A stretch of 64,000 bases of DNA from Stieleria sp. JC731. Its GTDB lineage: Bacteria > Planctomycetota > Planctomycetia > Pirellulales > Pirellulaceae. The position numbers and the translations under genes are program-made. The stretch spans positions 1,266,481 to 1,330,480 of the forward strand of contig NZ_JAJKFQ010000005.1 of NCBI RefSeq assembly GCF_020966635.1, written 5' to 3'. This document shows, piece after piece, positions 1 to 15,000 of this stretch (positions within the stretch are counted from its first letter, which is position 1; every line of letters starts with the position of its first letter). The notes under the pieces are model-generated. The model was not told where the DNA came from. It made no database searches and was given only the letters and a program-made list of their open reading frames with translations.

Positions 1-3000
1 TTAATGACTTGCTAAGTGTCGTGGCGAGCGAGTTTGAAATCCACGCGACCATTGGCGAAGGAATCCGACCAGTACGCGTTCTCAACAATGAAGCCGACAT
101 CAGTGGACAGGATATCTATATCCCGTTGACTCAGCTTTACGCGCGTCAGCAACGCTACTTTGTTGTCGAAGTGGAAGTGCCCGAAGGTGAAGATGGACAG
201 AAACGTCCCATGGCTTCCGTCTCGGTCAAGTACAAGAACATGGTCAGTGAAAACACCGACACGCTGTCCAGCCAAGTTGAAATCAGCTACTCCGAGGACG
301 AGAAGGTCGTTGAACAGGACATCGACTACGAGACGTACGCCTTGTGTGCTATCCAAATCGCCAATGATGCGAACATTCGAGCAACGCGATTGCGTGATCA
401 GGGCAATATTGATGAAGCCAAGCAGATCTTGATGCGCAACTGTGCACAGCTCGAAGAGATTGATCTAGCTGTTGGTGGAATGCTTGCCGAACCTTTGGCG
501 AAAGAGGTTAAACGCAATGCCAAGTTAAACGGCATGCAGTCGCAAATGTTAGAGCTTCCTGCGGAGTGGAATCGTTCACGTAAAATGATGATTTACGAAC
601 AGAATCGCAACGCGGCACAGCAAGACTATCGCGTTGATGCCCCTTCACCAAAAAGTCCCTAGTGCTTCGTTCTACATCGATTTTAGGATTGGTCGTATGG
701 TGTTGGCCACGGTTCGAGTGCAATAACCGGGGCTAACGCCCGTCGGCTGATGACCTGAACCCGCTCGGATTTAGGATTAGCCGTATGGTGTTGGTCACGG
801 TTCGAGTGCAATAACCGGGGCTAACGTCCGTCAGCTGATGACCCGAAGTCGCTCGATTTAAGGATTAGCCGCATGGCGTTAGCCACGGTTCGAGTGCAAC
901 TACCAGGGCTAACGCCCATCGGCTGATGCCCCGAAGCCGTATTTTCATATGGAACGAAACACTGGTCGAGGGATTGGCGCTGACAATTGAACCAAGCAGC
1001 GTCTGTTTGGTTGCTGATTCGCCGAAGCTCGCGTGTTAACGATGCGGACAATGGTGGGATTGTTCGTTCTGATTGTGAACTTTGGAATTGAATTAGACGC
1101 TTCGATAGACGCTGCTTGCGATAACCCTGTGGTAAACTTTGTTCGCAAGCTTGCCATTGCCAAACGGTTTTCCTGCAACCAGATTTCAATCGAATATCGC
1201 GTCTGAAATAATCTGTCCATGCCCCGTCGTCTGTTTCTTGCGCTACTTTTGCTCGTCATCACCCCAATCGTGATGTTGGGTTGGTTGAGTGCGAGTGCGA
1301 CACGGCAAAGTGAAGTTGCCGCCAAAGAGGCTTTGGCGAATCTATTGTCGACGCAGCTTTACGAAGTTAGCGACAACATCGCCGATGTGTTCGCGACTTA
1401 TGCAAAGCAGCTCGACGATGCACTTATTGATGCGGATGACTGTCGAGACGTCTTGCGGCAAATGCGTCGAGAAAACCCGATCGTCCGCCAGGGGATTCTA
1501 ATCAATCGAGAAGGGCAATTGGTCTTTCCACAGCAGGTCGACCTGAGTGGTCGCGAGGGCGCCGAGATCGCAGCGACTTTGTCCAGCATCATTGACGGTC
1601 GACCGTTGTTTACACCACAAAATGTGAATTCATCCGGTGCCAAAGGTGGCGCCAAAGGAGGTGGCGACCTCTCGCAAAATGATGATCCGGGAATCGCTCA
1701 GCAAATGGCGGTACCAAGTTCCCAAAGTCAACAGAACTATTTGCAGACTCCGATGCGGCAGTCGGTCCAAATCGCGTCTCCTCCACTGCGTATCACCAGA
1801 AGTGAATCACCCCAATCGCAATGGCAACGTTGGTATTTGGGAGACGGTGCCCAGGTGATCTATTGGATCGGTGTCCCTGATGGCATTTCGGTCGGAATCA
1901 TTCTTGATCGCAGCCGTTGGATGGCTGATGTGATTGCGACTTTGCCCGATGATCAGCGTCGTGTTTCGGCCGATGGGGATGACGCGTTTTCAGATCTGAA
2001 CGGCAAAGCGTCTAATGCGTCGGCATCTATCGGTAGTGTTCGCTTGAATGATGAAGCAGGGCAAAGTATCTACAACTGGGGCGATACAGAGGCGTTTCGT
2101 CAGGAACCACTTACGACACACTCGCTTGCTGAGCCGCTCGCAAGTTGGCAGCTTCAGATCTTTGTTGCTCCGGAATTAACGCCACAAGCCACGTTGATGC
2201 CGCTTTATATCTCGCTCGGCGGTGTCGGACTGCTGTTGTTGCTCGTTGGTGTCTACGTTCTTACGGCGGTGCGGCGACAGATCATCGAAGCGAGCAGCCG
2301 AGTAACGTTTGCAGGGCAAGTGTCACATGAGTTACGAACGCCGCTGACAAACATCAGGCTGTATACGGAACTGGCTGAACTGGATATTGAGAAACTTGAA
2401 TCCAGTGATCGAAAGGCTTCGCTCTCTTCTCGTTTGCAGGTGATCGATCATGAAAGTCGTCGATTGCAGCGATTGGTTTCGGGGGTGCTCGAGATGATTC
2501 GCCCCAGTGGAAAACAGTCGGGCGTCCGCCGTCAAGAAACCGATGTATGTGAATTGCTGCACCAGATTGCACAGCAATTTGAACCGAGTTTTGAATCAGC
2601 CGGATTGGCTCTGCAGATCCAGTGTGAACTCAACTGTCATGTTCGGATCGATCCAGATGTGTTCGAATTGGTTATCGTGAACTTGTTAAGCAATGTTGAA
2701 AAGTATGTTCAACGCGGAGGCCGGTGTGTGCTCCGTTGCGAAATCGAACGGATCGAAACTCCCGGATCAGAAGCCTCATTTCTAATTGTCGAAGTCAGCG
2801 ATGATGGCCCGGGAATTAGTCGTCGCGATGCGAAGCGAGTTTTTCAACCTTTTGAACGTTTGGATGATTCGATCAGCGCCCCCAGTGGAACCGGGATCGG
2901 GTTGACCATTTCGCGTCGAGCGGCCAGACGACATGGAGGGAACTTAGTGCTAAAACACCAGACGGAACTCGGTGGTGCAGGGTTTCTTTTCTCGCTCGCA

Positions 3001-6000
3001 CTGGACGGATCATTGGGTCGATCAGCAGACGAAACAGTACAGGGGGCGACGTGATGCCACATCGAATCTTGATCGCCGAAGACGACCGAAATACGCGACG
3101 GGCGCTCGCCGAAGTTTTGCGAAGTGAAGGGTACGAAGTGACCGAAGCCGCTGATGGCTTGAACGCCAAGTCGCTTTTCGACCAACAGATGCCCGATATG
3201 GCGTGCCTGGATGTCATGATGCCGGGAATGAGCGGATATGACGTCTGCAAGTACTTTCGCCAAAAGTCGCCGACGATGCCGATTCTGTTCATCACCGCAA
3301 AGGCCGAAGAAATTGACAAAGTTGTCGGTCTAGAGTTGGGGGGCGACGACTACATCGTCAAGCCGTTTGGCACCAAAGAAGTCATCGCCCGGATTCGGGC
3401 GGTGGCTCGTCGATGCTTTGTGGACACCGATGTCATCGAACCGGCTACATTCCCAGACAACGTATTCTGGATGGGAGACCTGGAAGTTATTCCACGTGAA
3501 TTGCGTGCACGACGTGGCGATTCGACCATGACGTTGACTCAGCGTGAACTGCTGATTTTACAAACACTGGCAGCAAAGCCGGGGGAGGTCGTTACACGCC
3601 GCGAGCTCTTTCAGCTGGCCTGGGAGGACGATCATGTGCCCAACAGTCGCACGATCGACCAAACGATCAGCCAGCTGCGAAAACGAATCGAAGTTGATCC
3701 CAAGCAGCCAAAAATCATTCACACGGTCTACGGTGTCGGTTACCGATTCGAGTAGAATTGAAGGGTCGTCCAATCGTTTCATCCGGAGAAGCGGCTCATC
3801 CTGAAAAGGCAATCGCCTGCTGGATTTTGAGACAATTCAATTCCGATGGATACGGCACATCCCCAATTGTCCCACCCCACAATCTAAATCGCTATGACTA
3901 ATCGACGTCAGTTTCTCGCCTATTCTGCAGCTACTACAGCGGCACTGGGTCTGTCATCAAAGCTTGGGTTCGCCGCCGAAGCGAAGGGCGTTGTCCCCTT
4001 TAAAATTTCACTCGCCGAGTGGTCTTTGCACCGAACCTTGTTTGATAAAAGCAAAGGTTTGACCAACATGGACTTTCCACGTTTAGCAAAAGAAGAGTTC
4101 GGAATTGACGCCATTGAATACGTCAATCAATTCTTCAAAGACAAAGCCGAAGACCAGAAATACCTTACGGAACTAAAGCAGCGCTGCGAGGATTTGGACG
4201 TCAAAAGTCTGATCATCATGTGCGACGGTGAAGGCGCTCTGGGGGACCCCAACAGCGATAAACGCGAACAAGCGGTGAAGAACCATCACAAGTGGGTCGA
4301 TGCTGCAAAGTTCTTGGGATGTCATTCGATTCGCGTTAACGCGCAAAGCAGCGGCAGCTACGAAGATCAAATGGAGCGTGCCGCTGACGGGCTACGCAAG
4401 CTAAGCGAATATGCCAAACCGCACGGCTTGAATGTGATCGTCGAAAATCATGGCGGCCTCAGCAGCAACGGTGCATGGCTTGCCGGAACGATCGCAAAAA
4501 CCGAAATGGACAACTGCGGCACCCTGCCTGACTTCGGCAACTTCTTCATTCGACGTGGCGATAATCCAGAAGAATACGATCGCTACAAAGGTGTCGAAGA
4601 GTTGATGCCGTTTGCGAAAGCGGTCAGCGCGAAGGCTCATGACTTTGATGAGAAAGGCAACGAAACACACACCGATTTCTTCAAGATGATGGGCATCGTC
4701 CTAGCACACGGATACAACGGCTACGTCGGCATCGAGTACGAAGGCGGCAAAGATTCCGAATACGACGGGATCAAGAAAACCAAAGCTTTGTTGGAGCGTG
4801 TCGCAAGCCGAGTTGTCGAAGGCTAGAGCCGTCGATAGCGAGCCAGCACGTAAACCTGCTCAGCAATTTGCATTCACCGTATCGCCGGACTGTGGGAAAA
4901 CTTCTATCCCCGGTTCCGGCGATTTTTTTTTTTGCGGTCCACTTGGTTCGCTAAGCGACGTCGCCAAGTTCCAGTTGCTTTTCGTAGCGACGCATCAGTT
5001 GCGCACGTAAAGCGGATAACTCTTCCGCTTCTAGCTCTGGGTCTTCGTCGACCATTTCTTGAGCCAAGATGCGCGCCGCTTTTAGCAAGTCGATGTCTTC
5101 GACCACATCGGCGATCATCATCGCAGGCATCCCGCTCTGTTTGTTGCTGAAAACTTCACCGGGCCCACGCATTTTAAAATCGGCTTCGGCCAACTCGAAG
5201 CCATCGTTTGTCGATTCGAAAACCTGCAGGCGTTCGTACTCTTCGGGTGATTGTTCGCCATCTGTAAATACACATACATGCCCGGTATGGTTTCCACGCG
5301 AGACCCGCCCACGCAATTGGTGAAGCTGCGCCAGTCCGAATCGCTCTGCGCCCATGATGGTCATCACGGTCGCGTTGGGAACGTCGATGCCGACTTCGAT
5401 TACGGTGGTGGTCACAAGCACGTCAATCTCGCCTTCAGCGAATTGCTGCATGATGGCTTGCTTGTCGTCAGCTGATAGACGCCCGTGCAACAAGCCCACG
5501 GAAAAATCACTGAACTGACTGGTCCGAAGCTCCTGGTAGATCGATTCGACTGACGAAACATCCTCGCCTCGGCTGTCGTCATTGTCATTGGAGGCTTCGC
5601 TTCCCGCGCTGACTCGGGGCGCGACGACGAACGCTTGCCGACCTTCGTTTAGCTGCGTTCGTACGAAATCCCACCATCGCTTTCGCCATTGATCACGACC
5701 CAAATACGTCTTCACAGCGCCACGCCCCGGAGGTTTCTCGGTGATCGTGGTTAGATCTGTATCGCCAAAGATCGTCATTGCTACCGAACGTGGGATGGGC
5801 GTCGCACTCATGACTAAGTAGTGCGGATCAATGCCACCGCCACGCAGTCTGACTCGCTGTCCGACGCCAAATTTGTGCTGTTCGTCAATCACGCAGAGGC
5901 CAAGGCTTTTGAATTCCAGCCCGTGTAGCAGTGCCTGGGTTCCGACAAGCAGGTCGATTTCCCCCGAAGCGGTTTCGGCAAGGACCCGTCGCTTGTCGGC

Positions 6001-9000
6001 AGCTGGCAAACTGCCACAGAGAAGTCCAACGCGAACACGACTTGATTGCAGAATCCTATTGAGCGTTTCGTAATGTTGGCGGGCAAGCACTTCCGTCGGC
6101 GCCATCAAGACGGCTTGGTTGCCGTGGCCGACGGCGAGCATCATCGCGTAGATCGCCACGATTGTCTTACCGCTTCCGACGTCACCTTGCAGCAAACGAT
6201 TCATCGGAAACTGACGCGACATATCGATAGCGATCTGTTTGATCGCCGCGACCTGATCGCCGGTCAATTCGAACGGAAAGCGGTTTGTGATGCGCGCGTC
6301 AAGCAATGCGTCTGCGGGCATCGCGGAGGATCGCAGATCGGTCGTTAATCGCCGCCGACGAATCGCCATCGCCAGTTGCATGACAAGTAGCTCTTGGAAG
6401 GCAAGCCGACTTCGAGCCGCCTTCAGGTGATCCTGATCGGGTGGCCAATGGATGTGTTGAACCGCAGTTTCGATCGATGGCAATGGTTCACGAAGATTGA
6501 CGCCTTGTTCCCGCAGCAGCTCAGTCGCTCGATCACGCAAGCTGACCGGCATCACTTCAGTCAGTTGCGGTGCGAGCTGTTCAACGACGCTTTGGACGAT
6601 TCGCCGCATTTCGTTCTGTTTGATTCCTTCGGTCAGTGGATAGATCGGAAGAATCTTTGGTGATTGGATTTGGTCGTCTTCATCCAGGTAGGTGACTTTG
6701 GGATGTACAAATTCAAACCGAAGTCCATTCAGTTTGGCTTCACCACTGATCATTACTTGGCGATCGATCGTTAGTTGATCGGCGCGAAATGGCTGGTTGA
6801 AAAACAGAATCCGTACCGCACCGGTTTCGTTTTGGACCACAGCACCGAAGACACTTTTGCCAGGACTTCGCGAAACCAGTTCGGCGTCCGTCACGGTACC
6901 GACAAGAGAAACCGGTTCGCCTTCGCGAATTCGGTCGATGCGTTCCGGCGGGGCGGGGAATTCGTAGCTTCGTGGAAAACAGAACAGCAGATCACCGGCT
7001 GTTTTAAGGCCTATCTTCTGCAAGCGCTGGGCGCGCGAGGGACCGACTCCCTGAAGGAACTGCGCTGCCGTCGATCGCGTCGTTTGTGGAGAAGAGTCTT
7101 GCATCGTTCGAGCATGAGTAGGGTCGAACGATCATGAAAGATTTTCTCGCCGCCGTCCAGTGTGCGGGAAAAAACGGCATGACGGACTGGAAAGAAAACC
7201 GCTAGACCGGCATTGATTCTCACGTCCCGTGCTGGCCATCGCTTCGGTTTCGAATGCGACTTAGTGGTTTGCTTGGCCTTTGATTGTTCGTTGTGCGACG
7301 ACCCAGGCTTCGTCCAAATGGGTCTGGTAGTCGCTCGGGGAAAGAAGAGCTTCTGGTGGTGAATCTGGTCCAGAATTCTCTGCTTCGATTTCGATCATCC
7401 AACCGAGTTCGTACGGTGCCGCGTTAATGATCGCCGGGTCATTGATGACAGCATCGTTGATCGAAACGAGACGACCGGCAATCGGCGAATAAAGATCGCT
7501 CTCTGCTTTTTTGCTTTCGATCGCCCCGATCATTTGCCGCTGCTTCACTGGGGAATCAGGCGTGACTTCCCAGTCTAAAAAGTAAACGTCTTGCAGCAAA
7601 CGCACGGCATACGCCGACAATCCAAAACGCCAGACGGCACCTTCGCGATGCTTCGCCCACATGTGATTCTTGGCGTATTGCCGATCGAGCGGAAACGTGG
7701 CTTCGAATTCCCCCATCGCAAAGGAGAAGGATTCGGGGCTACGTGTATCGGACATTCTGGTGTTCTGGTTCAAAGAAGGAAGGCAGCATGGCATCGACAC
7801 GCAAAATTCCGTAGCGAGTCAACTCGATGCGTTCGTCGTTGATGGTAGCCCAGCCTTCTTGGACATACTTGTCCCATTCAGCTTTCCACTGAGCAACGAT
7901 ATCGACGCCGAACTTTTCTTGGAAGTATGACCGATCCAAGTAACCCTTTTTGAGCAGCAAAATCATCGAACGAATCAACCGTTGGTGTTCGGTCGGTACA
8001 AAGCCACGGCCAAGCGGCATTTGACCGGATTCGATCGTGCTAAGGTATTGCTCCAGTTCGGCAAGGTTTTGGTAGTGGACGCCGCTTGCGTGACCGAAGC
8101 TGGCGATCCCGGTCGCAAGAAGGTCCGCACCGTGCCAAAGATTGTCACGGTACGAAAAGTTCACTTTGCTAGGGTCTTTAACAACAGTGTAGGCACTGCT
8201 AACGCTGTATCCGGCATCCAGGAATTCGTTGAAGGCGTAATCGACCCACGCGCGTTTGGTGGCCCAATCGGCAACGGGGCTTTCACTGTCCTTGGTCAGC
8301 ATGTCTTTGCTGTAGACCGTATTGAAGGGCAGTTCCATCTGGTAGATCGTGACGCTCTCGGGTGACATCTCGATCGCTTGGCGGATGTTGTCTTTCCAGT
8401 TGTCCCAGGTCTCGCCCACCATTCCCGCGATCAGGTCAATGTTAACGTTGGGAAACTCGGCTTCGGCAATCCATTCCCAAGCACGGAATACCTGTTTGGA
8501 CAGGTGTGCACGGCCATTGTCTTCGAGGACTTTATCAGAAAAGTTTTCGACACCGAGGCTCAGTCGCGTGACGCCCATGACTTCACGCAATGTTTTGACC
8601 TTTGTTTCACTCAGCGTCCCTGGCTCGCATTCGAAGGTAACTTCTTCGGCGCCGTCCCAGGTAATGTGTTCATGAAGCCGATCGGCGAGCTTTGTCAATT
8701 GTTTGGGCGAAAGGAAGCTCGGCGTGCCGCCACCGAAGTAGACAAACCGAAATGGACGGTCACCCATGATCTCACATTGACTGACCATGGAGATCTCGTT
8801 GCATAACGCATCGACATATCGCTGAACTTCAGGAGCCGTTACGTCCGTAAAGACCTTGAAGTAACAGAACTTGCAGCGCTTTCGGCAGAACGGAATGTGA
8901 AGGTACAGTCCCAGTGGCGTTGATTCTTGCGGCGGGCTGTGAAGAGCATTGCTTACATCATCCAACGAACCCTTTTTCCACTGGCTGTAGGGCGGATAGT

Positions 9001-12000
9001 TGGAAATGAAGTAGCTACCGACTTCAGTTTTGGAATCACTGGCTGCTGACGACATAAGTCTTTGTGTGGGAGTCGTGAGTATTCGTCTTCACGTCGCAGT
9101 TGGGTGCAACGTGGTTTATTGTAGCCACTTGTCATCCTTTGCTGCGATTGCATTTCAAGCAGGCCTACCAAACGGGGGTATGGCAGGGGGCGACGGCGTT
9201 GTTTTCACCTATGGTGATTCTGCCTGGTGGGCCTGGATTTTCACCCCAGACGTTCCCGCCGCAGTTTCGTCGGCCAAGAATTCGGAGGCTATTTCGCCCC
9301 AGAGATCACGTCTAAAGTTCGCTGGATATCAGCCGGGACCGGAGCTTCGAAGGTCATCCATTCACCGGACTGAGGGTGACGAAGCTTCAACCGACGGGCG
9401 TGTAAGGCTTGGCGATCCAGGATGATCGGGCTTTCCTCGCTGGCGCCTTTGCCTTCCAGCCACCCTTGGTCAGCAACGGCGTGTCCGGCGTAAAGCCGAT
9501 CGCAGAGGATTGGACATCCCAGATGTGAGAGATGAACCCGGATTTGGTGAGTCCGTCCCGTTTTGGGAAAGCATCGCACGATGGTGAATCGCCCAATACG
9601 ATCTTCGACTTCGAAAAACGTGCTGGCCGGTTTAGAGGTGGGGTGGTTTTCCCGGATCGCCATTTTGTCCCGTTGATACGGGTGACGTCCGATAGGAGCA
9701 TCGATGACATCGCGGTCTCGATCGATTTTTCCGATCGCGATCGCCAAGTACTCCTTTTCCACTTTCCGGTCGTGCCACTGTTCGGCCAGTGCCATATGAA
9801 CCGCGTTTGTTTTCGCGACCACAATGACGCCGCTGGTGTCACGATCCAATCGGTGCACGATTCCGGGGCGTGTTGGACCGCCGACATCCGACAACGATTG
9901 GAAACGATAAGCCAGAGCGCTTGTTAGGGTGCCCTTCCAGTTCCCTCTCGCCGGGTGGACGACCATGCCCGGTGGCTTGTTCACAACTACGAAGCCATCG
10001 TCTTCGTAGATCAAATCAAGCGGAATGTTTTCTGGGACAACCTCGTCAGAAAACTCCTCGGGCAGCTGGAAGCGGATCTTTTGACCGACACGTATTCGAA
10101 AACTCGGTCGGATGATCTTGCCGTCGACTTCGGCTTGATCGTTCTGAACCGCTTGCCGGATTTGGCTGCGGCTATATCCGTCACAGGCAGCCGTTAAAAA
10201 AAGATCGATTCGCTGTCCGGCGGCCGATTCCGGGACGCTAAATTCTCGGACGATTGGTGGATCGTCGACAACGGCGTCGTCGGAATCTTCGGGCGGCTTC
10301 GCGTCGCTATTGTCCATCGGTCGAAATTACGGTGTGTTCAGCCGACGTGCGGAAGCGACTTGAAAAAAAATCGTAGTTGAAGAAAGCCTTTGACAGCTCG
10401 ATTGGCTTTACCCAAGCCTACTCTTGCGTTTCCGAAGCAGGCTTGTCTGCTTCAGTGCTTTCTTCGTTGGTTTCGGGCTCGTCGGTCGACGTTTCCTGTG
10501 CAGGTTCCTCGGTCATGACTTCTTCGGTCGCAGGCACTTCGGCAGCGCTCGTTTCGGTACCGTCTTCGACCGTCGTATCCTCGGGCAGTTCAATGCCGCC
10601 GGTCATTTCCTTGTCCGAGGCTTCGCCTCGCAGCGAGTCAAACCTGCTATCAAGATCACTATCCAGGTCCAAGTTAGGCAATTCCAAATCTGGAAGGTCT
10701 GGAAGCGTTGACGCACCCGGCAACTCTGGTGGAAGCGATGGATCCGCCGGAGCGAAGTTCTGCTCGTTGAACCAAGTCAGGAACTGAGTTGCGTTGGAGC
10801 TCTTCAAATTCTCGATGCGTTTTTCAGCAGCCTCGACCATGTTTTCAGATTCTTTAGCAGCGATGCATGCTTCGTAAGCTTTGATCGCATCATCGGTTTC
10901 ACCAAGCGATTCGTGAGCAATCGCCAGGCCATAGTTTGCTCGCGAAATAAGAATCGAATCGCTTGACGAGACGCGTGCGTTGATGAATTCATCCTTCGCC
11001 TGCGTCAGCAACGTTTCTGCTTCGGCGCGGTCCTGATACAACGCACTGATACCGTTGGCCAAGTTCTGGTTGGCTTGAAACAATTCTGACCAAGCCGCCG
11101 CGGTGGTGTCCGGATACTGCGAAGCGACTTCTGCGTTGTTCATCAACAACTGGAACGTCGCGTCGCTACGCGTGGCGGTTTGGGTGCTGCTGTAAAAGCC
11201 GTATCCCAGCATCCCAACGACGACTGCGATAACGCCAACGACGATCAACTTCGAAAACGGCTCGACTTTCTTGTAGAAGCTAGTCAGCTGGTCGGCGACG
11301 ATGTTATTTTCCAGCTCTTCCTGGCGGGTGTTCATAAATCTTTCGTGCGTGTTTGGCTGCAGTTTTTGCGCGTTTGGTCAAACCGAGAAGTATACGGACG
11401 GTAAATTTGAATCGTCAATAGAACTCAAATCACGGATATTCATCCAGAATCGCCCCTCTGAGGTGCTGATCCTGCCGCTTTGGGCAAACAGGGTAAGTTC
11501 ACTGGTGAACGCAATAGCTGGGCATTATCGTTGATTACCGTCCCGAGACGGGAAATCGGGGGCCAGATTGTCAAATGGGTTTCCGTTTGGTCCTGATAGA
11601 CGCATGACGTAGCGTGCTTGAAGCGGGGCGGCCGAGGCCGCTCTTGTTAGGAAGTTTGTGTCGTCTGCGACGGTCTGTTCTGGCATCGGCAGACGAAACA
11701 AATGCGTTTGCTGCACAAAACGGGCGTGTACAAGACCGTCCAGTGCGGTAGCATTTGCCTCTCTAGGTGGGGTTGGCTGCGGTGCGGACGTTTCCTGGGA
11801 CCTGGGCGGAATGTTGGTCAGCGATTGAAAGCTTCGAAATGAATTCGACGCGGCAGTAACACAACATGGCGTATCACTCGTGGCGGTAGGTTTGTGAATC
11901 GAGATGACATTTTCTGCGGATAATCAAGCCACCGAAAATGACGTCCACGAGGGAGATCTGGATCGCCTTCGCGAACTCCAATTGGAATTGGAACAGACAC

Positions 12001-15000
12001 GAAGTGAAGCTGCTGCTGCGAGACTTGACGCTCGAGCTGCACTATTGGAGCTGCGGATCGAGCGATTAGAACGGCAGATTGTCCAGACGCGTAGCATCGT
12101 GGAATCGCGAATCACGGACGCCAATTCCAATCTTCATGCGCCGGCTGTTGGTCCTGAACATGCTTCACGGGCATGTGACGGTGACGATCAGGCCAACCCT
12201 GATGAAACAGCCCTGGAAAATTCTTCCAGTGGGCAATTGCAGACGAATCTGAACACTTCTGGGTCCGCAGTGCCACTTCCTGGTCTGCCGCGAATGCGTG
12301 GGATCCGATCCGCAGCAGTTTTCATTCGTCAATCGGACGAAGACGTTCGATCCGATCAACATCGCCAAAGCAGCGAAGGTGATGTAACCGAGCAGGCATC
12401 TCTGGAAAATGAGTCCGCCGATGAAGCTTTGGCAGCTTCGTCGCTGGAACCTTCAAATCAACCAGCGGTGGGATCTTTCGGTCATTGGGATGATGTCGCC
12501 AAGGCCGTCTCGGCTCGCCAAGCGAGCGACCTTGTTGGCGGCCATGCAAGTGAAAGTGATGTTGATGGCTTTGTGAAGCGTTCCAAGTCAAAACGACGTA
12601 AAGAAAAGCAACGCTCTGGCGCTCGTGAATCCTCACCGACCGATCCGCAGCGCACGCACACGGATAACTCTTCAGCCGGTACGGCGAGGCCGAAGAAAAA
12701 CAGCGCGGGCAGAATCGCCGAAGAAACGTTTTCGTTCTTGGACGTCGTGGTTGGCCAGCAGACAGTGCATCCGCCGATCATGTCCGTCTCGATAGCGGAT
12801 CGTGAGAACGTGCTGGAACCTTCAGAAGCTGAACTTCGTGAACGACGTCGACGAAAGGGACGTGCGTGGTTTGTCAGTTTTGTTGTTCACGTATTAATAA
12901 TTCTCGGCCTCGGGATCATCACGTTTTCGACTGCCAGACCGAGAGATCAAGAAGCTATCAGTTGTTCGTTTGCCTCCAACGAAGTTGTCGAAATCGAATC
13001 AATCAATCTTGAGTCACAAGAAATTGAAACGACTGAGGCGGAACCGCAGCCCAGCGAAGTCGAAACCGAAATTTCAGAAGTCGGCGAGTTTCAAGCAAGT
13101 GAACTCGTTGCCGATATCGAGCCCTCGGTTTCGGATTTCGCGCCCGTGATTTCCGAGTCTGTCGCGGCTTCAGCGATGGCGATGTCAATGAGTTCTGATT
13201 CCAAAGAGAAGATGCAATTCTGCGGTATCGAAGGTGGAGGCAATCACTTCGTCTACCTTTTGGATAGCAGTAAAAGCATGGGCGATGCGTTTACTGAAGC
13301 CCGTGAAGAGCTACTGCAATCGATCAACTTGCTGAAGCCAACCCAGCGATTCTATGTCGTTTTCTTTGACGAAGATCCCGAGTTCATGCGACTGGCTGAT
13401 CCGAACGTTGATGAACCTCGCAGTGTTTACGCGACCGCTGAAAACAAAGCTTTGTTGCGTCAGTGGGCGATGGGAATCGAGATGGATCGTGGGAAAGCAC
13501 CCTATGACATTATTCCCTTTGCGATCGACATGCGGCCGGATGTCGTGTTCCTATTGTCCGATGGTGAGTTTCCGAAGCGAATCGAGGAGATCTTTCAGGA
13601 GACAAACCGGATGGACAACTTATTCGGTGACGATGGGCCGATCAGTATCGTTCACACGATCGGATATCACAGCCGCAGCGGTGAAACCGGGATGAAGCGT
13701 ATCGCGGTTAACAACGGCGGGCATTACCGCTACGTGCCAAAGAAGTAACGCGACAGCGAAGTAAAGCGACAGCGCGATCCAATGGCCCGCGCCGGTCGCT
13801 ATGTTTGCGATTCTATTCGCGTGAGATCCAGGGATTTTCCGAGTCGGAGATTTTGACCTGCTCGGTGATGAACTTCACGATCGAAGGAATGACGGTTGAT
13901 TGCCCACTGACAAGTGAAGGACCGCCGAGCGGTTCATTGATCTCGATGACTTCAAGGCCTTCTGGATCACGGCCGCTGCTGAGACGTCGTTTGTTGACCT
14001 CAAGCAGCTTTTGAATTCGTTGCGAATCGGATTCCTCTTCAGAACCTTTGCCGTAGATAATCAAAGTCGGCAGACGCCCAATGTTGGGATCGTTCAGTGC
14101 GGCATCGATCGGAACACCTTGAACTTGACGTTCTGGTGAGATCATCACCAGTGCTTTGACGTCCTGGCCTTGTTTTCGGCTTCCGACGCTGGGGTATCGC
14201 CAGTCGACCATCGCCCAGTTGGTTCCGATGACGCAGCCTTCGCGGATACCGATGACGACCAGCGCGTTCATGTTCAGCTTCTCGGCATCGTTTTCGTCCT
14301 TGAAAAACTTCTTTGCCGTTTCCAAATCGAAGCGTGCGATATCACCGACCGACTTTCGCCGCATCGTTTCGATCTTGAATTCCTTTTTCTCGCCAGTCCG
14401 GGTCGTGTATTCGCGAGATCCGCCGTGACCACGGTAATCAAAGGCCAGCACTGCGCAGCCGGCTCGCTGCAACATCATGCATAGCGATCCGTAGGGAGCC
14501 TTTTGCCCTTTCCATTCGTGGATGATGATCACCGGAATGGCTTCTTTGCCTTTGTTGGACCCGAAGTAGACACCGCTCAGTTCGACGCCGTCTTTGGTTG
14601 GCAAGTCAACTTTGCGAGGTTTCGGTATTGGCTCAGGTTTTTTGTTTTGGGCTTGGACGCTTGCGGTCATCAAGATCCCAAGAGAAAAGCAGACGGTCAG
14701 CATCCAGAGTAAGGATCGCTTGTTGACCGTTGGTTGGGTCAAGATTGAAGGCATTCGGACAGCTCCTGAAGATTAGCGGGGAGGGGGGCATGCGTTTCCT
14801 TGCACGCCCGGGCGTTCACACCTTCTATTATGCACAAAAACCAAGCCATCTGATAAACAGCTTGTTGAATTGCATCGTTGGAATCAAAGGATATCCAGAA
14901 ACGCGCGCATCCAAGCAGGGTGTGCAGGCCATGCCGGTGCGGTCACGAGGTGCCCGTGTGTGTGGGCCGAGTCCATTGAGGCGGCGGGCTCGATGTATTG